Shown one piece after another: positions 53,354 through 61,791 of a stretch of 64,000 nucleotides of DNA. The stretch comes from an uncultured Desulfatiglans sp. (GTDB lineage: Bacteria; Desulfobacterota; DSM-4660; Desulfatiglandales; Desulfatiglandaceae), in contig LR026961.1 of NCBI GenBank assembly GCA_900498135.1, positions 3,124,602 through 3,188,601 on the forward strand. Reading direction: 5' to 3'. Below the pieces are notes generated by a model. The model was given only the letters and a program-made list of their open reading frames with translations. It ran no database searches and was not told the DNA's origin. The translations under genes were made by a program, and so were the position numbers. How positions within the stretch are numbered: the stretch's first letter is position 1; every line of letters starts with the position of its first letter.

Positions 53354-55309
53354 TCACCGTTTCCTGAGGGTCGTCAGGCCGTAGCGGATCTCGATCTGGC
53401 TCTGCAGGCGGTCGATGGCCTTGAAGGCCATTTTCAGGTTGGACCGCTGGATTGTGCTCAGTTCCGAAGGTTCGATGTAGTTGTCGAGTTCCTCGCCCTG
53501 GTTCAGTTGTTCGAGGTTGTGATGCAGCCGCAGGAGCATCATGAGGTTGAAGGCCTCCCGCAGGTTGTTCCCATCCCCCGGGGCGAAGATGTCCCTTTCC
53601 ATCAGGGCCGCAATGCGGTCGAGCGTGTTGGTCCGGAAGATGCCCTGTTCGAGGGACAGGATGCGGACGGCGTCGATCAGCGGCATCAGGCCGTGGCGTT
53701 TGATGTTGAGGCGGTTCTTGTACTGTCCGGACCGTTCCACCACGAGCCGGTTGAAGAAGCTCAACGGCGTCCGCAGCTCCAGGGAGCGCAGGGCCATGTG
53801 GGGCAGGAAGACCTTGCTCTCGGGGATGGCTGCCTTGATGGAGGCGATCAGATCGTTCAGAAGGCTCTCCGGTCCGTAGATGGCACGGAAATCGAAAAAG
53901 ATGGACGAGATCAGGATGTCCTGGGCCGAGAGGTCCCGCTGAAAGATCCATTTCTGGTAATAGTCCTTCCAGACCCTGAGCGGCTGGCACCACTGCGGGT
54001 TCGAGGCCATCATGTCCCCCTTGCAGCGCGGGAAGCCGCAGCGTTCGAGGCCGGAGACCACCCGTTCGGCCAGGACCAGAAAATAGGCCTTTGCGTCCGC
54101 CTCCGAGTCGGGGTCGGAATCGCCGAAGATCAGGGCGTTGTCCTGGTCGGTCGAGAGGGTCTGCTCCTGGCGCCCCTCGCTTCCGAGGGACACCCAGACG
54201 AAAGGCAGCGGAGGGGCCTCCTTCCCCTCCCGGTCGAGGTCTCCCGCGGCCAATTCGATGATCCGGACCGTGAGGTGGTCGTTCAGCTGGGTGATGAGCT
54301 GGCAGATCTCACGCGCCTGCCCGCCGCGCTCGAGCATCACCTTCAGGGTGTGGGTGATTTCCTTGCGAATGAGAACGAGCTCCTCGAGATCCGGCGCCTG
54401 CTGGATGCGGCGGATGATCGCGACGGGGTTGTTGCCCTGCGAGATCATGAGGTCCCGTTCAGAGAGGATTCCCGCCAGGTCCGGTCCCTGGAGGACGGGC
54501 AGATACTTGATCCGTTTGCGGATCATGAGAAGGATGGCATCGAAGAGAAAGGCGTCGGGCGGCACCGCCGACAGGGGGTGGCTCATGACCCCTTTGACGG
54601 GAACATCCTTCAGCTCCCCCGAGGCGATCACCTTGCGCCGGAGGTCGCCGTCCGTCAGAATCCCGATGGGATTCTGCGCCGGATCGACGACGACCAGGGA
54701 CCCGACCCCGCGCGTGGTCATGAGGCGGGCGGCCGCCACGACCGATTCGTTGTCCGGGCAGACCGCTACGTGGGGATGCATGATGTCCCGCACGCGGGCG
54801 GAGAAAAAGAGGATATCCGGCTCCGGCCCGGAGGGCGCGGCGGTGCTCCCTTCCGCAGGCCTTCCCGGGACGGAGGTCTTGAACCCCTTGCTGGGGCCCA
54901 TGGTGAAGTACAGGAGGACATCGGGATAGGTGTCGAGGAGCCGGAGGAAGCTGGCCTTGCCCAGGAGAAAGCAAACGGTGTCCCGTTCGGCGACGATGGT
55001 AAACGGACTCGGCCGGTTGCCGAGAAGGCTGAAAAAGCCGAAAAATTCCCCTTCCCCGCGCATGTCGACCACAGGCCCGGCGCTCTCCTTCCGACCCCCG
55101 AAAGGGATGAGCCGGACCTCGCCGGAGCGGATGAGGTACAGGAATTGGTTCGGGGGGGAGGCGGGGCTGAGAATCACTTGTTCAGGATGAAAGTGCTCCA
55201 GGGTCAAGGTGCGCGACAGGTCCCGAATCTCCGCGTCGGGCAGGAGATGGAACGGCGGAACGGTTTTCAGAAAATCATAGATCATTCCGGCGGATTTCGT
55301 ATCCTTCAT
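53354..55309 (-). CDS. cNMP-binding/CBS/DUF294 protein with intact motif (paralog 3)
   Basis: 651 residues: cNMP-binding-like domain (1-130), a short low-complexity insert (GRPAEGSTAAPSGPEP), CBS pair (170-290), DUF294 with GSEGRQEQ (376-383) and TDQDNAL (387-393), helical C-terminus. Intact nucleotidyltransferase motif. It precedes the CoA-transferase/GNAT gene and is probably cotranscribed. GGGGGAGAC leads directly into the ATG. The upstream gap (55310-55543) shows no gene. Confidence 0.9.
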   Translation of the reverse strand: MKDTKSAGMIYDFLKTVPPFHLLPDAEIRDLSRTLTLEHFHPEQVILSPASPPNQFLYLIRSGEVRLIPFGGRKESAGPVVDMRGEGEFFGFFSLLGNRPSPFTIVAERDTVCFLLGKASFLRLLDTYPDVLLYFTMGPSKGFKTSVPGRPAEGSTAAPSGPEPDILFFSARVRDIMHPHVAVCPDNESVVAAARLMTTRGVGSLVVVDPAQNPIGILTDGDLRRKVIASGELKDVPVKGVMSHPLSAVPPDAFLFDAILLMIRKRIKYLPVLQGPDLAGILSERDLMISQGNNPVAIIRRIQQAPDLEELVLIRKEITHTLKVMLERGGQAREICQLITQLNDHLTVRIIELAAGDLDREGKEAPPLPFVWVSLGSEGRQEQTLSTDQDNALIFGDSDPDSEADAKAYFLVLAERVVSGLERCGFPRCKGDMMASNPQWCQPLRVWKDYYQKWIFQRDLSAQDILISSIFFDFRAIYGPESLLNDLIASIKAAIPESKVFLPHMALRSLELRTPLSFFNRLVVERSGQYKNRLNIKRHGLMPLIDAVRILSLEQGIFRTNTLDRIAALMERDIFAPGDGNNLREAFNLMMLLRLHHNLEQLNQGEELDNYIEPSELSTIQRSNLKMAFKAIDRLQSQIEIRYGLTTLRKR

Positions 55310-55543
55310 GTCTCCCCCTTGACACGTGTACGTCCATCCATTCGAGGCCGGCGTTCCAGGGCCGCGATGCCAGTCCTACCCCTGCCGGTCGAACCGGCCG
55401 CAAACCGTTCGATTACGAAGGCTGCGTTCACCCCGCCGCCTGAAATATCGGTAGGCGGTAACATCGAGACCCTTGCTTTATGGCCGGTCCACACAAGAAT
55501 GAAGACCCTGGACCTAATCTGTACCGGTTCGATGTTCCCGAAT

Positions 55544-56092
55544 TCAGGTTTTCTGCAGGCGCGCCCGGATCGCTCGATCCCGTATCAGGACAGCCAGAAA
55601 GCCGAAGGAAAGAATGATCGACGCGAGAAACGGTTCCAGGACGATGCCGCGCCAGACGAGGCTGGCGACCCCTCCCAGGATGGCGATGAAGAGGCCTGCA
55701 AGCGCCGCCATGCCGGTGTATCGGAGGACGGTCCGGGCCGCCGAAAGCGCCCATGGGTAGGATATGCCGAAGAGACGCAGGACAGCCCAGGCGGCGAGCG
55801 GAAAGAGGAGATAGGATACGCGTTCCATGACATAGATCGTGCTGAGGACCGCCGCAGCGAGGAGCTTGTCGCCCCAGGGCTGCGCGCTGTAACCGGCGAG
55901 AGAGAAAAGGGCCGCCGCCCCCAGAACGGCCAGCGCCATCCAATAATAGCGCCGCCGGAAAAGGGGGTGAAGGATGGTTCGACCGCAGTTCGGGCAGGCG
56001 TATTTCTGAAAGCCGAGCGGACTGATCGCGGGGGCCGCCCGAAAGGGTTTGCGGCAGAATGGGCAGGCGACCTTTTTTTCCACGATGGCCAT
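55544..56092 (-). CDS. Zinc-ribbon membrane protein of unknown function
   Basis: 182 residues. An N-terminal zinc ribbon (CPFCRKPFRAAPAISPLGFQKYACPNC; two CXXC pairs, 22 residues between) is followed by four to five hydrophobic segments. Similar ribbon-plus-membrane proteins are common and uncharacterised. AAGGAG lies 11 nt before the ATG. No clear partner; it is the last minus-strand gene of this stretch. Confidence 0.7.
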   Translation of the reverse strand: MAIVEKKVACPFCRKPFRAAPAISPLGFQKYACPNCGRTILHPLFRRRYYWMALAVLGAAALFSLAGYSAQPWGDKLLAAAVLSTIYVMERVSYLLFPLAAWAVLRLFGISYPWALSAARTVLRYTGMAALAGLFIAILGGVASLVWRGIVLEPFLASIILSFGFLAVLIRDRAIRARLQKT

Positions 56093-56173
56093 GAGAATCC
56101 TGTCTCCTTTTCGTCAGATGTGACCTGCGGTCTGGGAACGATTTGGATTCCATCCGGGAGCGAGGAATCTCTT

Positions 56174-56291
56174 CGCTCGCTGCGCGTGCTCAGTCCCACC
56201 CCTGCGGGGCGGGTCCCGGTTTCTTCACACCCTTCGGGTGCTCAGTCCCACCGCTTTGCGGCGGGTCCCGGTTTCTTCACACGCTGCGCGG
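56174..56291 (+). repeat. Tandem copies of hairpins 1 and 2 of the dispersed element (copy D)
   Basis: Two units about 51 bp apart, each hairpin 1 + CTCAGT + hairpin 2 + CCCGGTTTCTT. Unit 1: CGCTCGCTGCGCGTGC then CCCACCCC-TGC-GGGGCGGG. Unit 2: CACCC-TTC-GGGTG then CCCACCGC-TTT-GCGGCGGG. A third, partial unit begins at 56278 (CACACGCTGCGCGG). No flanking heads or hairpin 3 are present, except weak TTGGATTCCATCCGGGAG at 56143. It fills part of the 607-bp gap 56093-56699, which has no convincing gene; an AAAAGGGG/CCCCTTTT hairpin lies at 56617-56644 shortly before cysC. Confidence 0.85.
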
Positions 56292-56699
56292 CGACGATGA
56301 CATCCTTCAACCCGGATGGCGGCTCCGAATAAATTGGGTCCGCAAAAACTTGCGAAACAGGCCCGGCGGCGTTCCGGGGCGGATGGTCTCAGCGACCTTG
56401 GAAAGCCCTTGGCAACAAGGGCGGGTATCGGTGAAGCCGCCCGGGATCCAGCGGGTGCCGCACCTGCGGGCCGGGATACGGGGGGCATTTCAGGGAGCAG
56501 GAAGAAATGTTGACTTAAACTATTGATAAAGGGAACTTTTTAATGAAAGTATGCGGGATGTGCGGGCTGGGTGTCAAGATAAAAAACGATATGAAAGCGG
56601 GAGCACACCCGGTCCGCCCCTTTTTCACCTTGCTGGAAAAGGGGAATTCATTTATCAATAGGCCGTTCCGATTTTGATCCGTGGAGGTTTGCAGAAGGC

Positions 56700-57374
56700 A
56701 TGGGAGAAGGCACGATCGGCGAGAAGAACAATGTCACCTGGTTCAAAGGACTGGTCAGCCGGGAAGATCGGGAGCGGCTGCATCGGCACCGCGGTGCGGT
56801 GGTCTGGTTCACGGGGCTTTCAGCCTCGGGCAAATCGACGATTGCGCATCGCCTCGAACAGGTCCTGCACCGCATGGGGTGTTCGACCTATGTGTTCGAC
56901 GGGGACAACGTCCGCCACGGCCTGTGCGCCGACCTCGGTTTTTCCGGGGACGATCGGAGTGAGAACATCCGCCGCATCGGCGAGATGGTGCGGCTCTTCG
57001 TAGATGCGGGGATTATCGCCGTAACGGCCTTCATCTCACCCTTCCGGTCGGATCGGGACCGGGTGCGGGCGCTGGTCGACCCGGGCCGGTTTTTCGAGGT
57101 CTTCGTCGACTGTCCGCTGGAGGTCTGCGCCGGGCGCGACCCGAAAGGGATCTACGTCAAGGCCAGGGAAGGGAAGATACGGAATTTCACCGGGATCTCG
57201 TCGCCCTATGAAGCGCCGGAGGCCCCCGAGCTAGTGGTTCGTTCGGACCGGCAGACGTCGGAGGAGGCGGCCCTGAGCGTCGTCAAACTCCTCGAGGAAG
57301 CGGGCATCCTCAGTACCCCAGCCGACGGAGTGCCCGGGTGTCCTTGTTCCAGTTCTTTTCCACCCGCACGCTGA
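56700..57374 (+). CDS. cysC: Adenylylsulfate (APS) kinase
   Basis: 224 residues. P-loop [11 protein letters not shown], followed by [28 protein letters not shown] (APS kinase signature), [12 protein letters not shown] and [25 protein letters not shown]. Phosphorylates APS to PAPS using ATP, in sulfate assimilation or sulfation. ATG at 56700 with GGAGG about 12 nt upstream. The last 65 bp overlap the convergent era gene, and the Cys- and Pro-rich tail ([13 protein letters not shown]) is the read-through part. Confidence 0.93.
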   Translation: MGEGTIGEKNNVTWFKGLVSREDRERLHRHRGAVVWFTGLSASGKSTIAHRLEQVLHRMGCSTYVFDGDNVRHGLCADLGFSGDDRSENIRRIGEMVRLFVDAGIIAVTAFISPFRSDRDRVRALVDPGRFFEVFVDCPLEVCAGRDPKGIYVKAREGKIRNFTGISSPYEAPEAPELVVRSDRQTSEEAALSVVKLLEEAGILSTPADGVPGCPCSSSFPPAR

Positions 57375-58194
57375 GGGATAGAAAGACCCGGATCCCGAAG
57401 CGCTTCTCCAGTTCCAGCCTCGCTGCGCGCCCGATCGACTGAATCATTTTTCCCTGCTTGCCGATCAGGATGCCCTTCTGATTCTCGGTCTCGACATGAA
57501 TCCGGGCGTCGATCTCCAGAAGATCCCCCCTCTCCCTCTCCTCGATCCGGTCGACGGTCACCGCGCAGGCGTAAGGAATGTCTCCGCGCGTGCGCAGAAA
57601 TATCTTTTCCCTGATGATCTCGGCGATGAAGAAGGCCTCGGTCTGGTCGGTCGAGATGTCCGGGGGGAAGAACTGGGGCCCCTGCACCAAATGGGCCTTG
57701 ATCTGCCCGATGAGCGCTTCCACCCCGTCCCCCCGCAGGGCCGAGACCGGGAGGAAGGCCTCGAAAGGGTAGGCCGAACGGAACTGTTCGATGACGGGAA
57801 GGGCGCGCTCCGGAGGCCCGAGATCCATCTTGTTGATGACGAGGATCGCCGGTTTGCGGGAGGCGTGCAGCCGGCGGATGATCGGCGGGATCTCGGGGTC
57901 GTTGGGCCGGCCCGCGTCGATCAGGAGGAGCACCAGGTCGACCTCCTGAAGGGCCGCCATGGCCGATTCCACCAGGCTGCGGTGCAGGGCGGTCCTCGTC
58001 TTGTGGATGCCGGGCGTGTCGATGAAAGCGACCTGAAAATCTTCGCCGTTCAAGACGGCTGTGATCCGGTTCCGGGTGGTCTGGGGTTTGGGGGAGACGA
58101 TGGAGAACTTCCGGCCGAGGATGCGGTTCAGGAGGGTGGACTTCCCGACGTTCGGCGGACCGGCGATGGCGACGAATCCCGAGAGGAAACTCAT
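57310..58194 (-). CDS. era: GTPase Era
   Basis: 294 residues. Small GTPase domain with [16 protein letters not shown] (G1), [13 protein letters not shown] (G3) and INKMD (G4), then a KH domain with [23 protein letters not shown]. Needed for 16S rRNA maturation and 30S assembly. The ATG at 58194 overlaps the stop of the radical SAM gene (ATGA). The open frame continues to 58599 as a shadow of that gene. Third gene of rnc-radical SAM-era. Confidence 0.96.
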   Translation of the reverse strand: MSFLSGFVAIAGPPNVGKSTLLNRILGRKFSIVSPKPQTTRNRITAVLNGEDFQVAFIDTPGIHKTRTALHRSLVESAMAALQEVDLVLLLIDAGRPNDPEIPPIIRRLHASRKPAILVINKMDLGPPERALPVIEQFRSAYPFEAFLPVSALRGDGVEALIGQIKAHLVQGPQFFPPDISTDQTEAFFIAEIIREKIFLRTRGDIPYACAVTVDRIEERERGDLLEIDARIHVETENQKGILIGKQGKMIQSIGRAARLELEKRFGIRVFLSLSVRVEKNWNKDTRALRRLGY

Positions 58195-59216
58195 GCCTCG
58201 ACCACCCGGATGCGCCCCGGCGGAAGACTGTTGTCCGGCAGGACGGCTGCGACCCGGCTGCCGGTCATCGCTTCGAACCAGGCAAGGCCCTGATTCCGGT
58301 GTCCGCGAAGGAGCGGGATGTCCTTTTGCGGGGCCATGAGCTGAACGGTGCGGCCCGAAGGGACCTGGAGGAGTTGGTGCCGGAGGCTCTCGCGATAGAC
58401 GGTTGCCCTCACGATGGAGCCGAACGACGGGTGCCAGGGGCCGGCCAGGATCCGCCCCGATTCGCGCAGGTCCGGCGAGGGCAGCAGACCGATCCGGATG
58501 ACGGGAATGCCGCTTCCTTCGAGGCGCCGGCAGGCTTCGGCGCATTGGACTGCGGCCTCTTCCACGGACAGGGGGCGGTAGCGGCCCGCCTTGTACCATT
58601 CCGCCATGACGGTGCCTTCGATCACGACCGCAGGGTAGAGCCGGACCATGTCGGGATGAAGTTCGATGACGGCCTGGACGGTGGATTGGAAGGTCCCTGC
58701 GGTGTCCCCGGGGAGGCCCGGCATCAGCTGGATCCCCACCTTGAACCCCATGCCGCGCAGAGCGGCGACCGCGCCGCGGGTGGCTTCGGGGCCGTGTCCT
58801 CTGCCGGCGAGACGGAGGACCTCCGGGTCCATCGACTGGGCGCCGAGTTCGACGGTCGTGACCCCGAAGCGGCGCAGTGTTTCCAGACGCGCGGGATCCA
58901 GGGCGTCGGGGCGGGTCGAGACGCGGATGCGGGTGACGGCGCCTTTTCCCCTGAACGGTTGGACCGCCGACAGGAGTTCCTCCATCCGCTCGATCGGCAG
59001 CCGCGTAAAGGTCCCGCCGTAAAAGGCGACCTCTGCGCCGGCGGGTGCCCGCGAGCCCAGCGCCTGTTCCAGGATCCGCCCGACCTCCGCCCCCCGCAGC
59101 GGGTGTTCGTCATGGCCGGTGATGCGGTGCTGGTCGCAGAAGATGCAGCGGTGCGGACAGCCTTGATGGGGCAGAAAAACGGGGACGATGAAGGGTCTCA
59201 GGCCGGATCGAGACAC
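58191..59216 (-). CDS. Radical SAM protein, Elp3/MiaB-like (B12-independent)
   Basis: 341 residues. HQGCPHRCIFCDQ is the radical SAM cluster (CX3CX2C); VAFYGGTFTRLP and VELGAQSMDPEVL are the usual Elp3-like SAM-binding motifs, GIQLMPGLPGDT is the beta-strand 6 signature. No GNAT domain follows. Start is GTG at 59216, overlapping the rnc end by 19 nt, with GGGAGG 7 nt upstream; a longer frame reaches 59300. Often found between rnc and era in deltaproteobacteria; the target is unknown. Confidence 0.85.
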   Translation of the reverse strand: MSRSGLRPFIVPVFLPHQGCPHRCIFCDQHRITGHDEHPLRGAEVGRILEQALGSRAPAGAEVAFYGGTFTRLPIERMEELLSAVQPFRGKGAVTRIRVSTRPDALDPARLETLRRFGVTTVELGAQSMDPEVLRLAGRGHGPEATRGAVAALRGMGFKVGIQLMPGLPGDTAGTFQSTVQAVIELHPDMVRLYPAVVIEGTVMAEWYKAGRYRPLSVEEAAVQCAEACRRLEGSGIPVIRIGLLPSPDLRESGRILAGPWHPSFGSIVRATVYRESLRHQLLQVPSGRTVQLMAPQKDIPLLRGHRNQGLAWFEAMTGSRVAAVLPDNSLPPGRIRVVEA

Positions 59217-59902
59217 CGGAAGGCCTCCCTGGCGGCCTGCTGCTCCGCCTCTTTCTTGCTTTTGCCGCACCCCTCGGCTAACATGGTGCCACTCAGCCAT
59301 AAAGCGATTTTGAAGGTCTTGTCGTGCGGGGGGCCGGTCTCCTCGATCAGACGGTACTGGGGAAGCGCACGGAAGGCCTTCTGGGTGTATTCCTGCAGAA
59401 GGCTTTTGTAATCGTGGACCCGGTCCCGGCTCTGGACCTTGTCGATCAGAGGCGCGAAGAGCGTGTCGATCACCTTTCTGGCCTTTTCGAAGCCGGCGTC
59501 GAGAAAGACGGCGCCCACGATCGCCTCGACGGTGTTGGCGAGGATGGACGGTTTGGCGCGCCCGTCGCTTTGGGCTTCCCCTTTGCCGAGGAGGATATAG
59601 TCGCCGAGTCCGAGCCGTTGAGCGATTTCACACAGCCCTGACTCGTCGACGATCATGGCCCGGTATTTGGACAGGTCCCCTTCTGTCGCTTCCTGAAAAC
59701 GCTGCATCAGGAGGTCGCTGATGGCGAGATCGAGAACGGCGTCGCCCAGGAACTCGAGGCGCTCGTTGTCCGCCAGTTCCGAAGCGGCCTGCTCGTTGAT
59801 GTAAGAGGCGTGGCAAAGGGCCTGGAACAGGAGTTCTTTCCTCTTGAACCGGTGACCCAGCCTTCGTCCGAGTTCGGTGAGATTGACGATTTCGTTTTGC
59901 AA
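59198..59902 (-). CDS. rnc: Ribonuclease III
   Basis: 234 residues. RNase III signature NERLEFLGDAVLDLAISDLL, acidic catalytic residues in GAVFLDAGFEKA, and C-terminal dsRNA-binding domain (YKSLLQEYTQKAFRALPQYR, KSKKEAEQQAAREAF). Cleaves structured double-stranded RNA, including rRNA precursors, so it is a natural candidate for processing the hairpin elements in this window. Start is uncertain: TTG at 59902 gives the family length; an ATG at 60016 would add 38 basic residues and overlap a repeat fragment. Confidence 0.92.
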   Translation of the reverse strand: MQNEIVNLTELGRRLGHRFKRKELLFQALCHASYINEQAASELADNERLEFLGDAVLDLAISDLLMQRFQEATEGDLSKYRAMIVDESGLCEIAQRLGLGDYILLGKGEAQSDGRAKPSILANTVEAIVGAVFLDAGFEKARKVIDTLFAPLIDKVQSRDRVHDYKSLLQEYTQKAFRALPQYRLIEETGPPHDKTFKIALWLSGTMLAEGCGKSKKEAEQQAAREAFRCLDPA

Positions 59903-60024
59903 TGGATTCTTACCTGCTGCCAACGGGGCGGCGGAGACCCGCCTTCCGGCCTGAATGAGCCGGTCCCCCTGCCTTGATCGTGTGTCGAGTGGTTTGATTC
60001 TATAACGCTTGCGCATGGCGCGCA

Positions 60025-60051
60025 AGTTTCCAATCCGGACAGGATGATTTT
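60025..60051 (+). repeat. Terminal fragment of the dispersed element next to rnc (copy E2)
   Basis: AGTTTCCAATCCGGACAGGA plus TGATTTTTT matches the left end of the family with two changes. The internal hairpins are absent. It is 123 bp upstream of the chosen rnc start. Confidence 0.55.
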
Positions 60052-60248
60052 TTCTGATTTCAGGGGAATGGCGCCCTTGCGCCGTGGCGGCCGGCAGATC
60101 GACGCACCGTCGGATGGATGGATGGACGTCAGGACCAGGCCGATGTGGGTCCGCCATGAAGAGGGTTCAGCGGCGCAGCCCCTCGGCGATAGAACAACGC
60201 CGGATGAAAGCGGATTCGTGAAAGCGTCAGGAAATCGAAGCGGTTGTC

Positions 60249-60320
60249 ATCCGGAAATGATTTCCCGGTAGAACGGGTTTCCAATCCGGAAATGAGGATT
60301 TTTGGCCCATATCAAGGATA
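60249..60320 (+). repeat. Left-end fragment of the dispersed element (copy E)
   Basis: Two heads: ATCCGGAAATGATTTCCCGG (60249-60268) and GTTTCCAATCCGGAAATGAG (60278-60297), followed by GATTTTTGGCCCATATCAAG, then the match is lost. It precedes the GNAT gene. Confidence 0.75.
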
Positions 60321-60432
60321 GCGGGGCGGCGGAAAAGGGGCGTTGCGGACGGTGAGTCGCAGGGGGCGCTTCGGAAAATACGGCGAGACGAAACGCCTGG
60401 AGCGGCTGCGCCGCAGCCGTTTGTCCAGGCGG

Positions 60433-60969
60433 ATGGCCGGGGCCGGCGGAAGGGCTTTCCCGTCCGCGTCGGGCCGGGCCATCGGGGCCGGGCGGAAATC
60501 CGCGGCACCCTTCGTCCGTTCCTCCCTGGAGTCGGACGCCCCCTTCATCGAGGCCTTGAGCCGCCGCGTATTCACGCGGTATGGGGGGACCTACGGAGAG
60601 ATTCTCTCAGCGTGGTTCGGACATCGGTTCGGCATAACGCTCGTGGCCATACTGGGCCGCTCCCGGGCCGGTTTTGTCATGATGGGTCCGGTCGATGAGA
60701 ACGGCCGGCTCCCTTGCACCGTCGAGATTCTGGCGATTGCGGTGGAGCCCCGGTTCCAGGGCATGGGGGTCGGACGCAGGCTCTTGTCCGAGGCCTTGAA
60801 GAAGGCGCGGATAGGGGGCGCCCGGAGCGTAGTGGTGCACACCGCCGAAGAAAATTTAGCGGCCTTGAAGCTGTTCGAATCCTTCGGCCTCGTGCCGCTG
60901 GGGTTGAAGGAAAGCTTTTACCCGGAGGGGCAGAACGCCTATCTCATGATTCGGTCGATCGAGGGGTGA
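60433..60969 (+). CDS. GNAT-family N-acetyltransferase
   Basis: 178 residues. FVRSSLESDAPFIEAL is the N-terminal strand and helix, VEILAIAVEPRFQGMGVGRRLLSEAL is the acetyl-CoA pyrophosphate-binding motif, and VVVHTAEENLAALKLFESFGLVPLG closes the fold. A RimI-like enzyme of unknown substrate. The frame is open to a TTG at 60343 (an N-terminal basic stretch); ATG 60433 is the first ATG and was preferred, but the start is unsure. Confidence 0.7.
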   Translation: MAGAGGRAFPSASGRAIGAGRKSAAPFVRSSLESDAPFIEALSRRVFTRYGGTYGEILSAWFGHRFGITLVAILGRSRAGFVMMGPVDENGRLPCTVEILAIAVEPRFQGMGVGRRLLSEALKKARIGGARSVVVHTAEENLAALKLFESFGLVPLGLKESFYPEGQNAYLMIRSIEG

Positions 60970-61049
60970 GGGGCGCCGCAGGGTCTCCTGCTTGAACCGC
61001 GCCCGGCAATAGGGTATGGTGGGTTGAAATCCACGACAAGGAGAAGAGG

Positions 61050-61775
61050 ATGAAAGCAGTGTGCGAGGGAGTCTATTTTATACCCGGGCGTGACGAGATG
61101 ATCCCGGACGCTCATATGTACGTCATCGGCGGGCCGGACGCCGAAGACCTGACGCTGGTCGACGCCGGTTTGGTCGGAAAAGGGGCCTACAAGCTGGATG
61201 CGATCCGGCGGCTGGGTCTGGATCCGGCCAAGGTGAAGCGGATCATTCTGACCCACACCCATCTCGATCACATCGGTTGTCTGCGCGAGCTGCTCGACGC
61301 CCTGGGGGAGGTCGAGTTGTGGATCCACCGGGCGGAGGCCGAGCCCCTGGAGCAGGGGGACCCCAGGACCGTCTACGGGATGGATATGTTCCGGAACATG
61401 TGCGAGATGCAATACGGCCTGACGCCGAAGGCCCTCACCTTCAAGGTGGACCGCAAACTCGAGGACGGGGAGGTGGTTGAACTCGCAGGGATGGATTGGG
61501 AGATCCTGCACATCCCGGGGCATTCGGCCGGCTCCATCGGACTTTACAACCGCTCCGGCAGGATCCTGATCTCCGGGGACGTCGTGTACGCCGATTACGC
61601 CATCGGCCGCTTCGATCTTCACGGCGCGAGCGGGCCGCAGCTCAGGGAGTCGCTGCTGCGGCTGGCGGAACTCGAGGTCGATGTGCTGCTGCCCGGGCAC
61701 AACCAGATCATGAAAAGGGTCCCCCCTGGTTATATCGCCGATACGGCCCGCCAGTGGGCGCCCTATCTCTCCTGA
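61050..61775 (+). CDS. Metallo-beta-lactamase-fold hydrolase
   Basis: 241 residues. LTHTHLDHIG (HxHxDH) near residue 72, HIPGHSAGS near 152, SGDVVYADYA near 176 and LLPGHNQIM near 213 form the binuclear zinc site. The overall order fits the glyoxalase-II-like or general MBL group; no substrate can be named. AAGGAGAAGAGG directly precedes the ATG. The FAD-oxidase gene starts 16 nt after the stop, so they are probably one operon. Confidence 0.88.
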   Translation: MKAVCEGVYFIPGRDEMIPDAHMYVIGGPDAEDLTLVDAGLVGKGAYKLDAIRRLGLDPAKVKRIILTHTHLDHIGCLRELLDALGEVELWIHRAEAEPLEQGDPRTVYGMDMFRNMCEMQYGLTPKALTFKVDRKLEDGEVVELAGMDWEILHIPGHSAGSIGLYNRSGRILISGDVVYADYAIGRFDLHGASGPQLRESLLRLAELEVDVLLPGHNQIMKRVPPGYIADTARQWAPYLS

Positions 61776-61791
61776 GCGGCGGTCCTTCCCG

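Noticed and set aside
53330..56332. A 1000-codon plus-strand frame across the DUF294 and zinc-ribbon genes
   Set aside because: Antisense to a protein with intact family motifs; its end runs through the repeat array D.
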